NCBI RefSeq assembly: GCF_000159695.1
Contig: NZ_CM000955.1
Location: 1,838,524 to 1,902,523, forward strand
From: Finegoldia magna ATCC 53516
Lineage (GTDB): Bacteria; Bacillota; Clostridia; Tissierellales; Peptoniphilaceae
Direction: 5' to 3'
DNA: 64,000 nucleotides
Shown here: in pieces, positions 54,780-64,000 of the stretch
How the letters are laid out: every line of letters begins with the position of its first letter
How positions within the stretch are numbered: position 1 is the first letter of the stretch
Translations under genes and position numbers: made by a program
Notes under the pieces: generated by a model
What the model saw: only the letters and a program-made list of their open reading frames with translations
What the model was told of the DNA's origin: nothing
Database searches by the model: none

Positions 54780-55030
54780 TGAGCAGTCCCTTTCCAAGTA
54801 TAAAGTTTTATATTTAAAAAATTCTAATTAAAAGCGATTTTTAATAAAAAACAATATTTTAAAATAGTTCAAAAAATTAAATAACTAAATCTGATAAAAA
54901 TTTTTTCATTTATCCTTCAAACTTAGATTAATACTACTAAAATAATAGCATAGCTAATAAATATTATCAACATAACTAATCATAATTTTATGCGAAATTT
55001 TTAAAAAAATTTATCCAAAAAAAAACAAAA
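54780..55030 (-). other. AT-rich non-coding region upstream of the YgbA-family gene
   Basis: About 250 bases with no ORF. On the minus strand TATACT (near 54800) could be a -10. An ATTAAAA-GCGAT-TTTTAAT inverted repeat (54827-54845) lies just upstream of it and is the only structured element I see; in such AT-rich sequence it may be chance. Confidence 0.35.
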
Positions 55031-55072
55031 AAGACTGAGTAATCTAATTCTAAAATTATTTTACCCAGTCTT
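55031..55072 (-). terminator. V-ATPase operon terminator
   Basis: AAGACTG/CAGTCTT with adjoining GTAA/TTAC pairs, followed on the minus strand by TTTTTGTTTTTTTTT, directly after the subunit D stop. Confidence 0.85.
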
Positions 55073-55076
55073 ATAT

Positions 55077-55727
55077 TTAAGCTTCGTTTTCTTGCTTTGC
55101 GATAATATCTTTGACTTTCATAAGTCTTGTAATATTAGCACGTTCATTTTCATCAAGCTTAGCTCTGATATATTTAATTGTTTCTTCCAGGTCTGGAATT
55201 GTTCTATATTCCAAAGCGTTTACTCTTCTTCTAGTTTGTTCAATTTCATCCGCCATTAATTGTGTGGCTTTTTCGATTTGTGCCAATTCTAACATTTCAT
55301 CCATTACTGAATTCAATGAATCAATTGCCAAGTCCAAATCTTGTGATGTTTGTGCATACCCATAAGGATATATCTCACTAGAATCAGCTTCGCCTTCACG
55401 AGTAAATTTCATTTGTGGAATAATAACACTCATTACGTTTTTAGTTTCGATATCAACATTTACCTTTGTTTTTGGAAAAGATACCGCTTCATCTAAAAAC
55501 TCTGGGCTCATTATTGCACTTGCCATTAGAAAATCACTAAAAGAGTTTTGAAGTTTCGCTTCAACTTTTTCTCTTAAAGCTTTGTTCTCTTTGATCATTT
55601 CGATGAATTGTCTCATAAGTTCATCTTGTTTGTCTTTTAATAACTTGTGACCTCTAGAAGATGTTTTGAGCCTAGCTTTCAGCTCCGAAAGAGCCATTCT
55701 TGTAGGATTGACATTGAGTCTTGCCAT
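55077..55727 (-). CDS. ntpD: V-type ATPase subunit D (central stalk)
   Basis: 216 residues. Opens with [29 protein letters not shown], the family hallmark, and is almost all helix: two long coiled-coil arms (1-75 and about 150-210) around a short domain. Forms the rotating shaft with subunit F. Overlaps subunit B by one base; last gene of the operon. Confidence 0.95.
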   Translation of the reverse strand: MARLNVNPTRMALSELKARLKTSSRGHKLLKDKQDELMRQFIEMIKENKALREKVEAKLQNSFSDFLMASAIMSPEFLDEAVSFPKTKVNVDIETKNVMSVIIPQMKFTREGEADSSEIYPYGYAQTSQDLDLAIDSLNSVMDEMLELAQIEKATQLMADEIEQTRRRVNALEYRTIPDLEETIKYIRAKLDENERANITRLMKVKDIIAKQENEA

Positions 55728-57115
55728 TACTCATCAGTCCCTTCACCATTTCCAAGATATTTATCTATTAATTCATCTTTGATTCTCTTCAATTCTGTAC
55801 GTGGTATTTCTTTTAATAAATCCCAGCCGATATTAAGAGTTTCTTCAATTGATCTATCAGTATAATAACCTTGATCTACATATTCTCTTTCGAATCTTTC
55901 AGCAAATTTTGCAAATGCTTTGTCAGCATCACTCAACGCGGATTCACCGAGGATTGCAGATAATTGTTTTGCATCAAGTCCAGACGCATATCCTGCGTAG
56001 ATTTGGTTCATTGTATCTGCATGGTCTTCTCTTGTTTTGCCTTTACCAATACCTTTATCTTTAAGTCTTGATAATGATGGGATAGCATTGATAGGAGGTT
56101 CATATCCTTTCTTGTATAATTCACGAGAAAGTATGATTTGACCTTCTGTAATGTATCCTGTCAAGTCTGGTATTGGGTGAGTAATATCATCTTCTGGCAT
56201 TGTCAAGATAGGAATTTGAGTTATAGATCCTTCTCTTCCAACGATTCTTCCAGCTCTTTCATATAAAGTTGCAAGGTCAGTGTACAAATATCCTGGATAT
56301 CCTCTACGACCTGGAACTTCTTTTCTGGCAGCAGATACTTCACGAAGTGCTTCTGCGTAGTTTGTCATGTCTGTCATGATTACTAATACGTGCATGCCTT
56401 TTTCAAAAGCCAAGAATTCTGCACAAGTAAGTGCCATCTTTGGAGTTGAAAGACGTTCAATCGCTGGGTCATCAGCTAAGTTCATGAACAATACAGCTCT
56501 GTCGATAGCGCCTGTTTTATTGAAGTCTCCGATGAAATATTGAGCTTCTTCAAATGTTATTCCCATCGCAGCAAATACTACTGCGAATTTATCATCTTTA
56601 CCCAAAACTTTTGCTTGTCTTGCTATTTGAGCTGCTAATTTGTTATGAGGAAGACCTGATCCTGAGAATATAGGAAGTTTTTGTCCTCTAACAAGAGTAT
56701 TCAAACCATCTATTGTAGATACGCCTGTTTCGATAAATTCTGATGGATAGTCTCTAGATACTGGATTGATAGATGAACCATTGATGTCCACTTTATCTTC
56801 TGGAATAATTTTAGGACCATTATCTATTGGTCTACCTAAACCATCGAATACTCTACCAATCATATCTTCAGATACTCCAAGTTCCAAAGGTCTACCCAAA
56901 AATCTTACTGTAGTTTCTTGTAAGTTAATTCCTGATGTACCTTCGAATACTTGAACCATCGCTACATCGTGGTCAATTTCTACAACACGACCACGTCTTT
57001 TTTCTCCATCTTGTAATTCTATTTCAACAAGTTCGTCGAATTTTACGCCTTCTACACCTTCTACCGCCATTAATGGTCCGACTACTTCTGTTACTGAATT
57101 ATAATCTTTAATCAT
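55727..57115 (-). CDS. ntpB: V-type ATPase subunit B (non-catalytic)
   Basis: 462 residues. RecA-like fold without a Walker A lysine: the segment reads [18 protein letters not shown]. Other family marks: [22 protein letters not shown] and [17 protein letters not shown]. Alternates with subunit A in the hexamer. One-base overlaps on both sides. Confidence 0.96.
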   Translation of the reverse strand: MIKDYNSVTEVVGPLMAVEGVEGVKFDELVEIELQDGEKRRGRVVEIDHDVAMVQVFEGTSGINLQETTVRFLGRPLELGVSEDMIGRVFDGLGRPIDNGPKIIPEDKVDINGSSINPVSRDYPSEFIETGVSTIDGLNTLVRGQKLPIFSGSGLPHNKLAAQIARQAKVLGKDDKFAVVFAAMGITFEEAQYFIGDFNKTGAIDRAVLFMNLADDPAIERLSTPKMALTCAEFLAFEKGMHVLVIMTDMTNYAEALREVSAARKEVPGRRGYPGYLYTDLATLYERAGRIVGREGSITQIPILTMPEDDITHPIPDLTGYITEGQIILSRELYKKGYEPPINAIPSLSRLKDKGIGKGKTREDHADTMNQIYAGYASGLDAKQLSAILGESALSDADKAFAKFAERFEREYVDQGYYTDRSIEETLNIGWDLLKEIPRTELKRIKDELIDKYLGNGEGTDE

Positions 57116-58878
57116 TAACGTTCACCTCCATTAACTAAATCGGTAATTTGTGATTTAATTTCTTGTTTAATTTCTTCAAATCTTTGTAATTCATCTTCTG
57201 GAATATTTTTAGCACGTGTGATTTTTTCTCTTACAGCAAGTTTTGAAATTTCAGATACATAAGCTCCTTCTTCCAAAGCTCTCAAAGATTCCTTGTGGAA
57301 TGTTAAGATTAAATCCAACATTTTTGCTTGTTTGTCCAATGAACAGAATGTATCTGTTTCATGGAATGCGTTTTGTTGTAAGAAATCTTCTCTTAATGAT
57401 TTTGAAGTTTCAAGTTTGATTTGGTCTTCATCACTTAATGAATCACGTCCAACCAATCTTACGATTTCTAGTAAAGATGATTCTTCTTGTAATAATTTCA
57501 TAGCTTGTTTTCTGTAATCTGAGAAATTACTATCTACGTTACCATCCAAATATTCGTCGATCTTATCTTGATACAATGAATAAGAGTTAATCCAGTTTAT
57601 TGCTGGGAAGTGTCTCATATAACTTAATGCGTAATCCAAACCCCAGAATACTTTTACAATTCTAAGTGTTGATTGTGTAACTGGTTCTGAAATATCTCCA
57701 CCTGGAGGAGATACCGCACCGATAACAGTCAATGATCCGTCTCTTCCATCACTACCTAAACATTTTACTTTTCCTGCACGTTCGTAGAAATCAGCAATTC
57801 TTGATGCCAAGTATGCAGGATAACCTTCATCACCAGGCATTTCTTCAAGTCTACCACTCATTTCACGAAGAGCTTCTGCCCATCTTGATGTTGAGTCCGC
57901 CATCATCGCTACCGAATAACCCATATCTCTATAGTATTCAGCGATTGTAATTCCAGTGTAGATACTTGCTTCTCTGGCAGCTACTGGCATGTTTGAAGTG
58001 TTCGCTATTAAAACAGTTCTCTTCATCAATGATTGTCCAGTCTTAGGGTCAATCAATTCAGGGAATTCATTAAGAACGTCTGTCATTTCGTTACCACGTT
58101 CTCCACAACCTACATACACAACTATTTCAGCGTCTGCCCATTTAGCTAATTGGTGTTGAACTACTGTTTTACCACTACCGAAAGGTCCTGGAATTGCTGC
58201 AGTACCACCTTTTGCAACTGGGAAAAATGTATCGATAACTCTTTGACCTGTGATCAATGGTTTGATTGGATCTTCCTTTTCTTTGTAAGGTCTACCATTT
58301 CTTACAGGCCATCTTTGAATCATATTTATTTCAATATCTTTTGACTCTTGTTCTACAACGCAAACTGTTTGATCAACAGTGAATTCTCCAGATTCAATTG
58401 ATTTAATTTTACCAGATACATTAGCTGGAACCATTATCTTGTGAACAATTACTTCAGTTTCTTGAACTTCACCTATAATATCTCCAGCTTCTACTTCATC
58501 ACCTACAGACTTAACAGGTTTGAATTCCCATTTCTTTTCTCTGTTTAATGATGGAGCGCTAACTCCTCTTAACAAGAAGTCTCCAGCTTTTTCTTGCAAT
58601 GATTTTAATGGCCTTTGAATACCATCAAACATTTGCTCTAATATACCAGGTCCCAATTCGATTGATAGTGGGTGACCTGTAGATATAACTTTATCTCCAG
58701 GGCCAATTCCTGTTGTTTCTTCATATACTTGAATTGAGGCTTTATCGCCTCTCATTTCAATAATCTCTCCAATGAGCTTATCGTCTGAAACCTCAACAAC
58801 GTCATATACGCTTGCGTTTTCCATTCCTTCAGCAACTACCAAAGGTCCGGATACTTTTAATACTTTACCTTCTTTCAA
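57115..58878 (-). CDS. ntpA: V-type ATPase catalytic subunit A
   Basis: 587 residues from the TTG at 58878, with AAAGGAGAGC 6 bases upstream; it then reads [18 protein letters not shown] like other A subunits. The longer open frame to 58926 runs into subunit F and is rejected. Walker [14 protein letters not shown], the A-type insertion near residues 110-185, and [27 protein letters not shown]. Hydrolyses ATP, or makes it, to move ions through the NtpK ring. Confidence 0.95.
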   Translation of the reverse strand: MKEGKVLKVSGPLVVAEGMENASVYDVVEVSDDKLIGEIIEMRGDKASIQVYEETTGIGPGDKVISTGHPLSIELGPGILEQMFDGIQRPLKSLQEKAGDFLLRGVSAPSLNREKKWEFKPVKSVGDEVEAGDIIGEVQETEVIVHKIMVPANVSGKIKSIESGEFTVDQTVCVVEQESKDIEINMIQRWPVRNGRPYKEKEDPIKPLITGQRVIDTFFPVAKGGTAAIPGPFGSGKTVVQHQLAKWADAEIVVYVGCGERGNEMTDVLNEFPELIDPKTGQSLMKRTVLIANTSNMPVAAREASIYTGITIAEYYRDMGYSVAMMADSTSRWAEALREMSGRLEEMPGDEGYPAYLASRIADFYERAGKVKCLGSDGRDGSLTVIGAVSPPGGDISEPVTQSTLRIVKVFWGLDYALSYMRHFPAINWINSYSLYQDKIDEYLDGNVDSNFSDYRKQAMKLLQEESSLLEIVRLVGRDSLSDEDQIKLETSKSLREDFLQQNAFHETDTFCSLDKQAKMLDLILTFHKESLRALEEGAYVSEISKLAVREKITRAKNIPEDELQRFEEIKQEIKSQITDLVNGGER

Positions 58879-58891
58879 TATAAGCTCTCCT

Positions 58892-59203
58892 TTACAAAAT
58901 GTTCGCTCCAACAGCTTTTTCGACATTAGTATTGATTCTGTTCATTCCAATGTTCAAGCTACCTTGATTAGAAGGTATCAAGATAATAGCTGGTGAAACT
59001 TTATCATTATATCTATCTATTGTTTCTTTGATTTTTTCTGCTATTTGTTCAGTAATAAAAATCACTCCGTAGTCTTCTTTTGCTAGGCGGTCTACAGTTT
59101 TTCTAGCGTCTGTGCTCTCAATAGATTCAAATACATCTACTCCCAGAGCTTTGAAGACCAATACAGAATCTCTATCACCTACTACAGCTACTTTTTTACG
59201 CAT
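58892..59203 (-). CDS. ntpG: V-type ATPase subunit F
   Basis: 103 residues. [20 protein letters not shown] and [14 protein letters not shown] are the CheY-like fold marks of subunit F (named G in the Enterococcus ntp operon). Rotor partner of subunit D. Overlaps subunit C by 8 bases. Confidence 0.92.
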
Positions 59204-60194
59204 AACTTAACCTCAACTTACTCCTGATATAATCAGGTTTCAATGAGTTAATCTTTCCTACAAAAATAATCCTAAGATTCTTAATTTCAGTTTCTTTTGC
59301 AAATAAATATCCAAACAAAACCTCAGGTCCATAAGTAACCTTTTTGATTTCTTTGATTTTTTCCATCAAATAATCATCCATTGCCTTTTCAAAGGCAGAT
59401 AAACTATTTGATTTCTTATACTCACTGATAGCTTCTTTTACATAATAGTAAATTCTAGCTTGTTTGAATAATGGACTATCTTCGGTAATTTCAGAATGCA
59501 ATTCACTTTCAAACTTTTCAGATTCAATACTACCATTAGGAATAATGACTTTTTTCAAAAATTCTAAACTTTTCTTTTGGTTTTGAACTCTAAGTAAAGT
59601 TTTAATATTAGTAAAATCTATCAAATCTTCCACGTATTCATTTATCAAATCTGAATCAATTTGTTTTGCAATTTCTGAAGTTTCCACAAAATACTCTCTG
59701 TCGGCATAAATATCTACCATTTGAGGATCTTTGTTTTCTTCGTAATCAGCGATTGACTCTTTGATAACTTTATCAAAATGTTCCATTTCAATTTCAGTAT
59801 TTTCTCTAATTGAATCTCTCATGCTTTTGAATTCAATTCTAGTTATATCGCTTAACATTGAAGAAAAATCTTCATCTTTTAGATATTCTTTAATCAAAAC
59901 TTTTAAATTATGATAATCGTATTTTAATGCCATTAAATCGACAGGAAATTGGAAACTACTCATATCATACATGTATTTATAAGTCTTTTTTAACTCATTT
60001 TTCAAAGCAACATCGTAATTCTTATAATTATCAAGCTTTGCAAATTCTGATTGATACACTGAATCCGAAAGTAATCTTACAGTTTCTTCTAAATTACTAG
60101 CATCTATCAGTCTTTCATAATCATTCTTACTCAACAATTCCTTTTCTTTGACACGAGTTATAGCAGATTGATGTATGAAATCTTCTTTTTTCAT
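59196..60194 (-). CDS. ntpC: V-type ATPase subunit C
   Basis: 332 residues, all helical, in three related bundles. [20 protein letters not shown] and [19 protein letters not shown] match subunit C/d, the socket between the shaft and the membrane ring. Eight bases after subunit E. Confidence 0.92.
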
Positions 60195-60202
60195 ATTATC
60201 AC

Positions 60203-60757
60203 CTACTTCTTAAAAAGAGTTTTTGCAATTTCTACTTCCAATTCATCTTTCATTGAATCGACCAGTGAAGAAAAATTATTATTTATTAATACATTACCTC
60301 TTTTAATACAAAATCCGCTATCAACAGTTTCATCTGATATTTTTACATTAAAGTTTTCATTCTTCAAACTGTCGTACTTATCAGATTGTAATACTAACAA
60401 ATCATCACTATTCAAATCCATTTTGGATAAACTATTTATTAGGTATTTTTTATAATCTTCAAGTGACATATTCTTTAATTTATCTTTAATTTTTTGTAAA
60501 ACACTATCGATTACTTCTTGTTTTGCAAAAAGCGCATTATCTCTTGATTTTAAAACAACTTGAGATAAGTGTCTGTCGTACACGCCTTTTGCTTCAGATT
60601 CTGCTTTGTTTAATATTGTATCTTTTTCTTGATTAGCCTGGTCTATTTTAGTTTCAATGATTTTTTCTTTTTCTTGATTTGCATTATTTAGAATTTGTTC
60701 AGATTCTTTTTTTGCATCTTCAAGAATTTCATTAATTATATTATCTAAATTAGACAT
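60203..60757 (-). CDS. ntpE: V-type ATPase subunit E (peripheral stalk)
   Basis: 184 residues. Long N-terminal coiled coil (INEILEDAKKESEQILNNANQEK) and a C-terminal globular part ending GNVLINNNFSSLVDSMKDELEVEIAK, typical of subunit E. Pairs with the coiled-coil subunit encoded at 63195 to form the stator. Eleven bases after subunit K. Confidence 0.92.
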   Translation of the reverse strand: MSNLDNIINEILEDAKKESEQILNNANQEKEKIIETKIDQANQEKDTILNKAESEAKGVYDRHLSQVVLKSRDNALFAKQEVIDSVLQKIKDKLKNMSLEDYKKYLINSLSKMDLNSDDLLVLQSDKYDSLKNENFNVKISDETVDSGFCIKRGNVLINNNFSSLVDSMKDELEVEIAKTLFKK

Positions 60758-60768
60758 CTAAATCACCA

Positions 60769-61254
<486 letters not shown>

Positions 61255-63195
61255 CTATTTGTTTGTTATGTTAAAATATTCTGATTCTGTTATAAGTTTC
61301 TTGAATGGCACTCCACCACCTTCGTAGAATTTATTGAACATTTCTACGAAAATCAATCTTGCAGAGTGAACGTATGCTGACAAGTACGATAAGAATGCGT
61401 TGAATGCTTGGAATACCACGAATACGATAAGTCCAAATATAAATCCTATGATACTTGATTCAGCCATCATTTTTACAATCATATTAATTGCTACCGCAAT
61501 ATATGCTCCTGATAAGCCCAATGCCATAAGTCTCATATAAGATACGAAATCTCCAATCCAGCCAGATATTCCGTACAATGAATACAATCCTGAACCAAGC
61601 TTACCACCGATGCTTTTTGCATCTCTTCCTGCTGTAAGAATAATTCCAACAGCTGATGCTATAGCAATCCATTTTGCAATTGTCAATGCCACAGCTGGCA
61701 ATGCTAAAGTCTTACCGATTAGTAAAACTAATATACTAATAATAATTAAATACCATAGTCCAACATCATAAAATGCATCTAAAGGCTTGTGATCTCTAAT
61801 CAACATGTAAGCCTTGATTCCCAATGCAAAGAATAAATGTATAAAACCAAAGATTAAGCATAAAACTATTAAAGTCATTGCGTTTTTGCTTGTGTCAATG
61901 ATTGGAGTCATCGGTATAATTCCACCGAAGAATGATCCATAAATGTATCCCCAGAACATTGAGGCAATTGATATGAACATAAAGAATTTCAAGAATTGCT
62001 TTTTCTTTTCATCAAGATTAAAAATCTTGAGAGCTACTATTATTGCTAAAAATACAATCAACCCGTATCCCAAATCACCAATCATCATTCCTGAAAAGAA
62101 ACAATAGAAAGGTGCCAATAATGGTGTTGGATCAACTTCGTTGTATTTTGGCAATGAATACATTCCTGTTATACTTTCAAAAGCTTTTGCAAATCCTCTG
62201 TTTTTCAAAATAATCGGTACATTTGGATCATTTTTATCTGCTGGATTCATTTCCAAATAATACTTATTATTCAATGAGTTTTGTAGTAGATTTTCAAAAT
62301 CTTTTTCCTTATCTGTAGGAATATATCCTTCGATTATATCAATCTTATCTGTCTTCTTAATTTTGCTTGTAGCTTCTTCTTTTAAGCTGTTGTTTTCAAG
62401 ATAATCATGATAAATCTTAAATTGTTCAGTCAAACCTGTTTTTGATTTAATTTGATCTTCAATTTCTTTGTAATGCTTTTTATTTGCAATGATTTGTTCG
62501 TCAATATTTTTAATTTCATCTTTTACAAGTCCATGTGATTTAATATTAATGTTGACAAATCCATTGTCTCTTAGGATATCTTGTGCTTTTTCATAATCCT
62601 TAGCGATAACAAGCAAGTAAACAAAGCCTGAATTTCGAGAAATTTCTTCGATATAAATATCTTCAATGTCTTTTGTGTTTAATTTTAACTGATCGATGAA
62701 TTTATCACTTACAGTTCCAGTAACTACTTTAACTCTTTCAAAATCATCGATCTTTGAAATATCCAAATCCAAATTCTCCCATGGAGTTAATTCAGATTTT
62801 TTTTGGTTCAAAGTTTGATTGTTCTGATCAAGTTCAGTTAGTTGTTTATCCAAAGATGAAAGTTCTTTGTAGTGGTCATCAAAGTCAAAATCAAGCGCTT
62901 TTTTAGTAAGCTCATCTAGTCTAAATGTTTTCTTACCTTGCTTTAGTTCGTCTATCTTATTATGCTTTTCTGAATACTTTTCAAGCAAATCTATAGCCCA
63001 TTTTACTTTGGTAAGCTTTTCACTAGTGCTAACAATTTGTTCAGAATTATCTAAATTCCTTAAACCTTGATTTTCGTCTTCTACTTTCTTTTCATCAATA
63101 TGAACATAATTAAACTTTTGAAGATCTTCGAGTAATTTTTCCCTATCATAATCAAATGAATACAAATCAAATTTGCTCATTTTTACAATAGCCAT
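61255..63195 (-). CDS. ntpI: V-type ATPase subunit I/a
   Basis: 646 residues. The N-terminal ~330 are cytoplasmic with long coiled coils (EKLTKVKWAIDLLEKYSEKH, KKHYKEIEDQIKSK). The C-terminal half has about seven to eight membrane helices. YCFFSGMMIGDLGYGL and SYMRLMALGLSGAYIA are the conserved stator segments; the Arg of SYMRLMALG lies beside the ion path. Overlaps the coiled-coil subunit gene by one base. Confidence 0.95.
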   Translation of the reverse strand: MAIVKMSKFDLYSFDYDREKLLEDLQKFNYVHIDEKKVEDENQGLRNLDNSEQIVSTSEKLTKVKWAIDLLEKYSEKHNKIDELKQGKKTFRLDELTKKALDFDFDDHYKELSSLDKQLTELDQNNQTLNQKKSELTPWENLDLDISKIDDFERVKVVTGTVSDKFIDQLKLNTKDIEDIYIEEISRNSGFVYLLVIAKDYEKAQDILRDNGFVNINIKSHGLVKDEIKNIDEQIIANKKHYKEIEDQIKSKTGLTEQFKIYHDYLENNSLKEEATSKIKKTDKIDIIEGYIPTDKEKDFENLLQNSLNNKYYLEMNPADKNDPNVPIILKNRGFAKAFESITGMYSLPKYNEVDPTPLLAPFYCFFSGMMIGDLGYGLIVFLAIIVALKIFNLDEKKKQFLKFFMFISIASMFWGYIYGSFFGGIIPMTPIIDTSKNAMTLIVLCLIFGFIHLFFALGIKAYMLIRDHKPLDAFYDVGLWYLIIISILVLLIGKTLALPAVALTIAKWIAIASAVGIILTAGRDAKSIGGKLGSGLYSLYGISGWIGDFVSYMRLMALGLSGAYIAVAINMIVKMMAESSIIGFIFGLIVFVVFQAFNAFLSYLSAYVHSARLIFVEMFNKFYEGGGVPFKKLITESEYFNITNK

Positions 63196-63506
63196 TAACT
63201 CACTATCCTTTCAACGATTTTGTCTACAAGTCCTTCAACTGTATCAGTGTCGATGTTTTTAATACTTTCATTATTCATCTTGGCTTTTTGTTCCAAATCT
63301 TTTGATTCTTCAATTGCTTTATTCTTTGAAGATTCTAGTTTTTCATTTCGAACTTGTTGTGCTTCGTTGATAATTTCATCATATTTTTGTTCAGCTTCTG
63401 ATTTTGCATCTTCTAAAATGCTTTTTCTTTTTTCATTAGCTTCATCGACAATAAGCTTAGCCTTCTCTTCAGCTTCTTTAATTTTTGATATAGCAGTATC
63501 TGACAT
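63195..63506 (-). CDS. ntpF: V-type ATPase subunit G/H (peripheral stalk coiled coil)
   Basis: 103 residues, nearly all heptad-like: ISKIKEAEEKAKLIVDEANE and KSEAEQKYDEIINEAQQ. Equivalent to NtpF of Enterococcus, which wraps around subunit E. First gene of the operon, with TTAGGAGGTGAAAC as ribosome site. Identified by position and coiled-coil character more than by motif. Confidence 0.85.
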   Translation of the reverse strand: MSDTAISKIKEAEEKAKLIVDEANEKRKSILEDAKSEAEQKYDEIINEAQQVRNEKLESSKNKAIEESKDLEQKAKMNNESIKNIDTDTVEGLVDKIVERIVS

Positions 63507-63527
63507 TGTTTCACCTCCTAATTAGAG

Positions 63528-63562
63528 ATGGTTTTAGAATATGAAAAATACTCTAAAACCAT
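63528..63562 (-). other. Hairpin in the upp-V-ATPase gap
   Basis: Perfect 11-bp inverted repeat ATGGTTTTAGA/TCTAAAACCAT directly before the first ribosome site of the V-ATPase operon. On the minus strand no T-run follows (CTCTAATTAGG), so it is not a standard terminator; on the plus strand it is also poor. It could be an mRNA-processing or stabilising structure between upp and the operon. Confidence 0.5.
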
Positions 63563-63586
63563 AAGTATATAACTAAAAGCTTAAAG

Positions 63587-64000
<414 letters not shown>

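Noticed and set aside
54780..55030. Small RNA gene in the AT-rich gap
   Set aside because: Apart from the V-ATPase terminator at its end and one weak inverted repeat, I saw no promoter-terminator pair that would define an RNA.

Overview
The window is AT-rich, densely coding DNA with short intergenic gaps, purine-rich Shine-Dalgarno sites and mostly sigma-A-like promoters. It looks like an anaerobic low-GC Firmicute. Rubredoxin, ferritin, a nine-gene V-type ATPase with sodium-binding residues and the overall gene set point to the Tissierellia/Peptoniphilaceae, and Finegoldia is my best guess. That placement is inference from gene style, not from a search. I saw no rRNA, tRNA or CRISPR array.

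Layout. 1-238: start of xpt, cut by the window edge. 358-12199 (minus strand): a glycogen operon, glgB-glgC-glgD-glgA-(phosphorylase-like)-pulA-(C39-like)-pgcA, preceded by a beta-CASP metallo-beta-lactamase. The phosphorylase-like protein has lost its PLP lysine and other catalytic residues. 13.9-18 kb: a YerC/TrpR-like regulator, TypA/BipA, an RsbW-like kinase, rubredoxin and EngB. 18-27.8 kb: a Kdp potassium locus with kdpF, a second tiny hydrophobic ORF, a TPR protein, kdpABC and kdpE. Its KdpD is split into two overlapping paralogues, one with the histidine kinase and one with the N-terminal KdpD domain. 27.9-32.2 kb: ferritin, an unknown small gene, an S41-like exported protein, and an ohrR-gpx-CDF operon. 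32.3-34.9 kb: pabABC for p-aminobenzoate. 35-38 kb: a MacAB-like export operon. 38-42.3 kb: pepD, a YqeY-like gene, two PAP2 phosphatases and a MoeA-like protein.

42.4-46.8 kb holds a complete Bce-type antimicrobial-peptide sensing and resistance module (RR, HK, ABC ATPase, BceB permease) with a textbook BceR operator. An IS200-type element (46.8-47.56 kb) lies directly upstream of it, inserted just behind the uraA terminator. Next come uraA, a PerR/Fur-AraC pair, yaaA, and a YgbA-family protein with a CydDC-like heterodimeric ABC exporter. 55-63.5 kb is the V-ATPase operon. The window ends inside upp.

Recurring themes are potassium and sodium homeostasis, peroxide and iron defence, and storage polysaccharide. 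Five intergenic regions share a GGGTATAYA promoter-like element, including the one before the RsbW-like gene. This raises the possibility of an alternative-sigma regulon, which is unproven.
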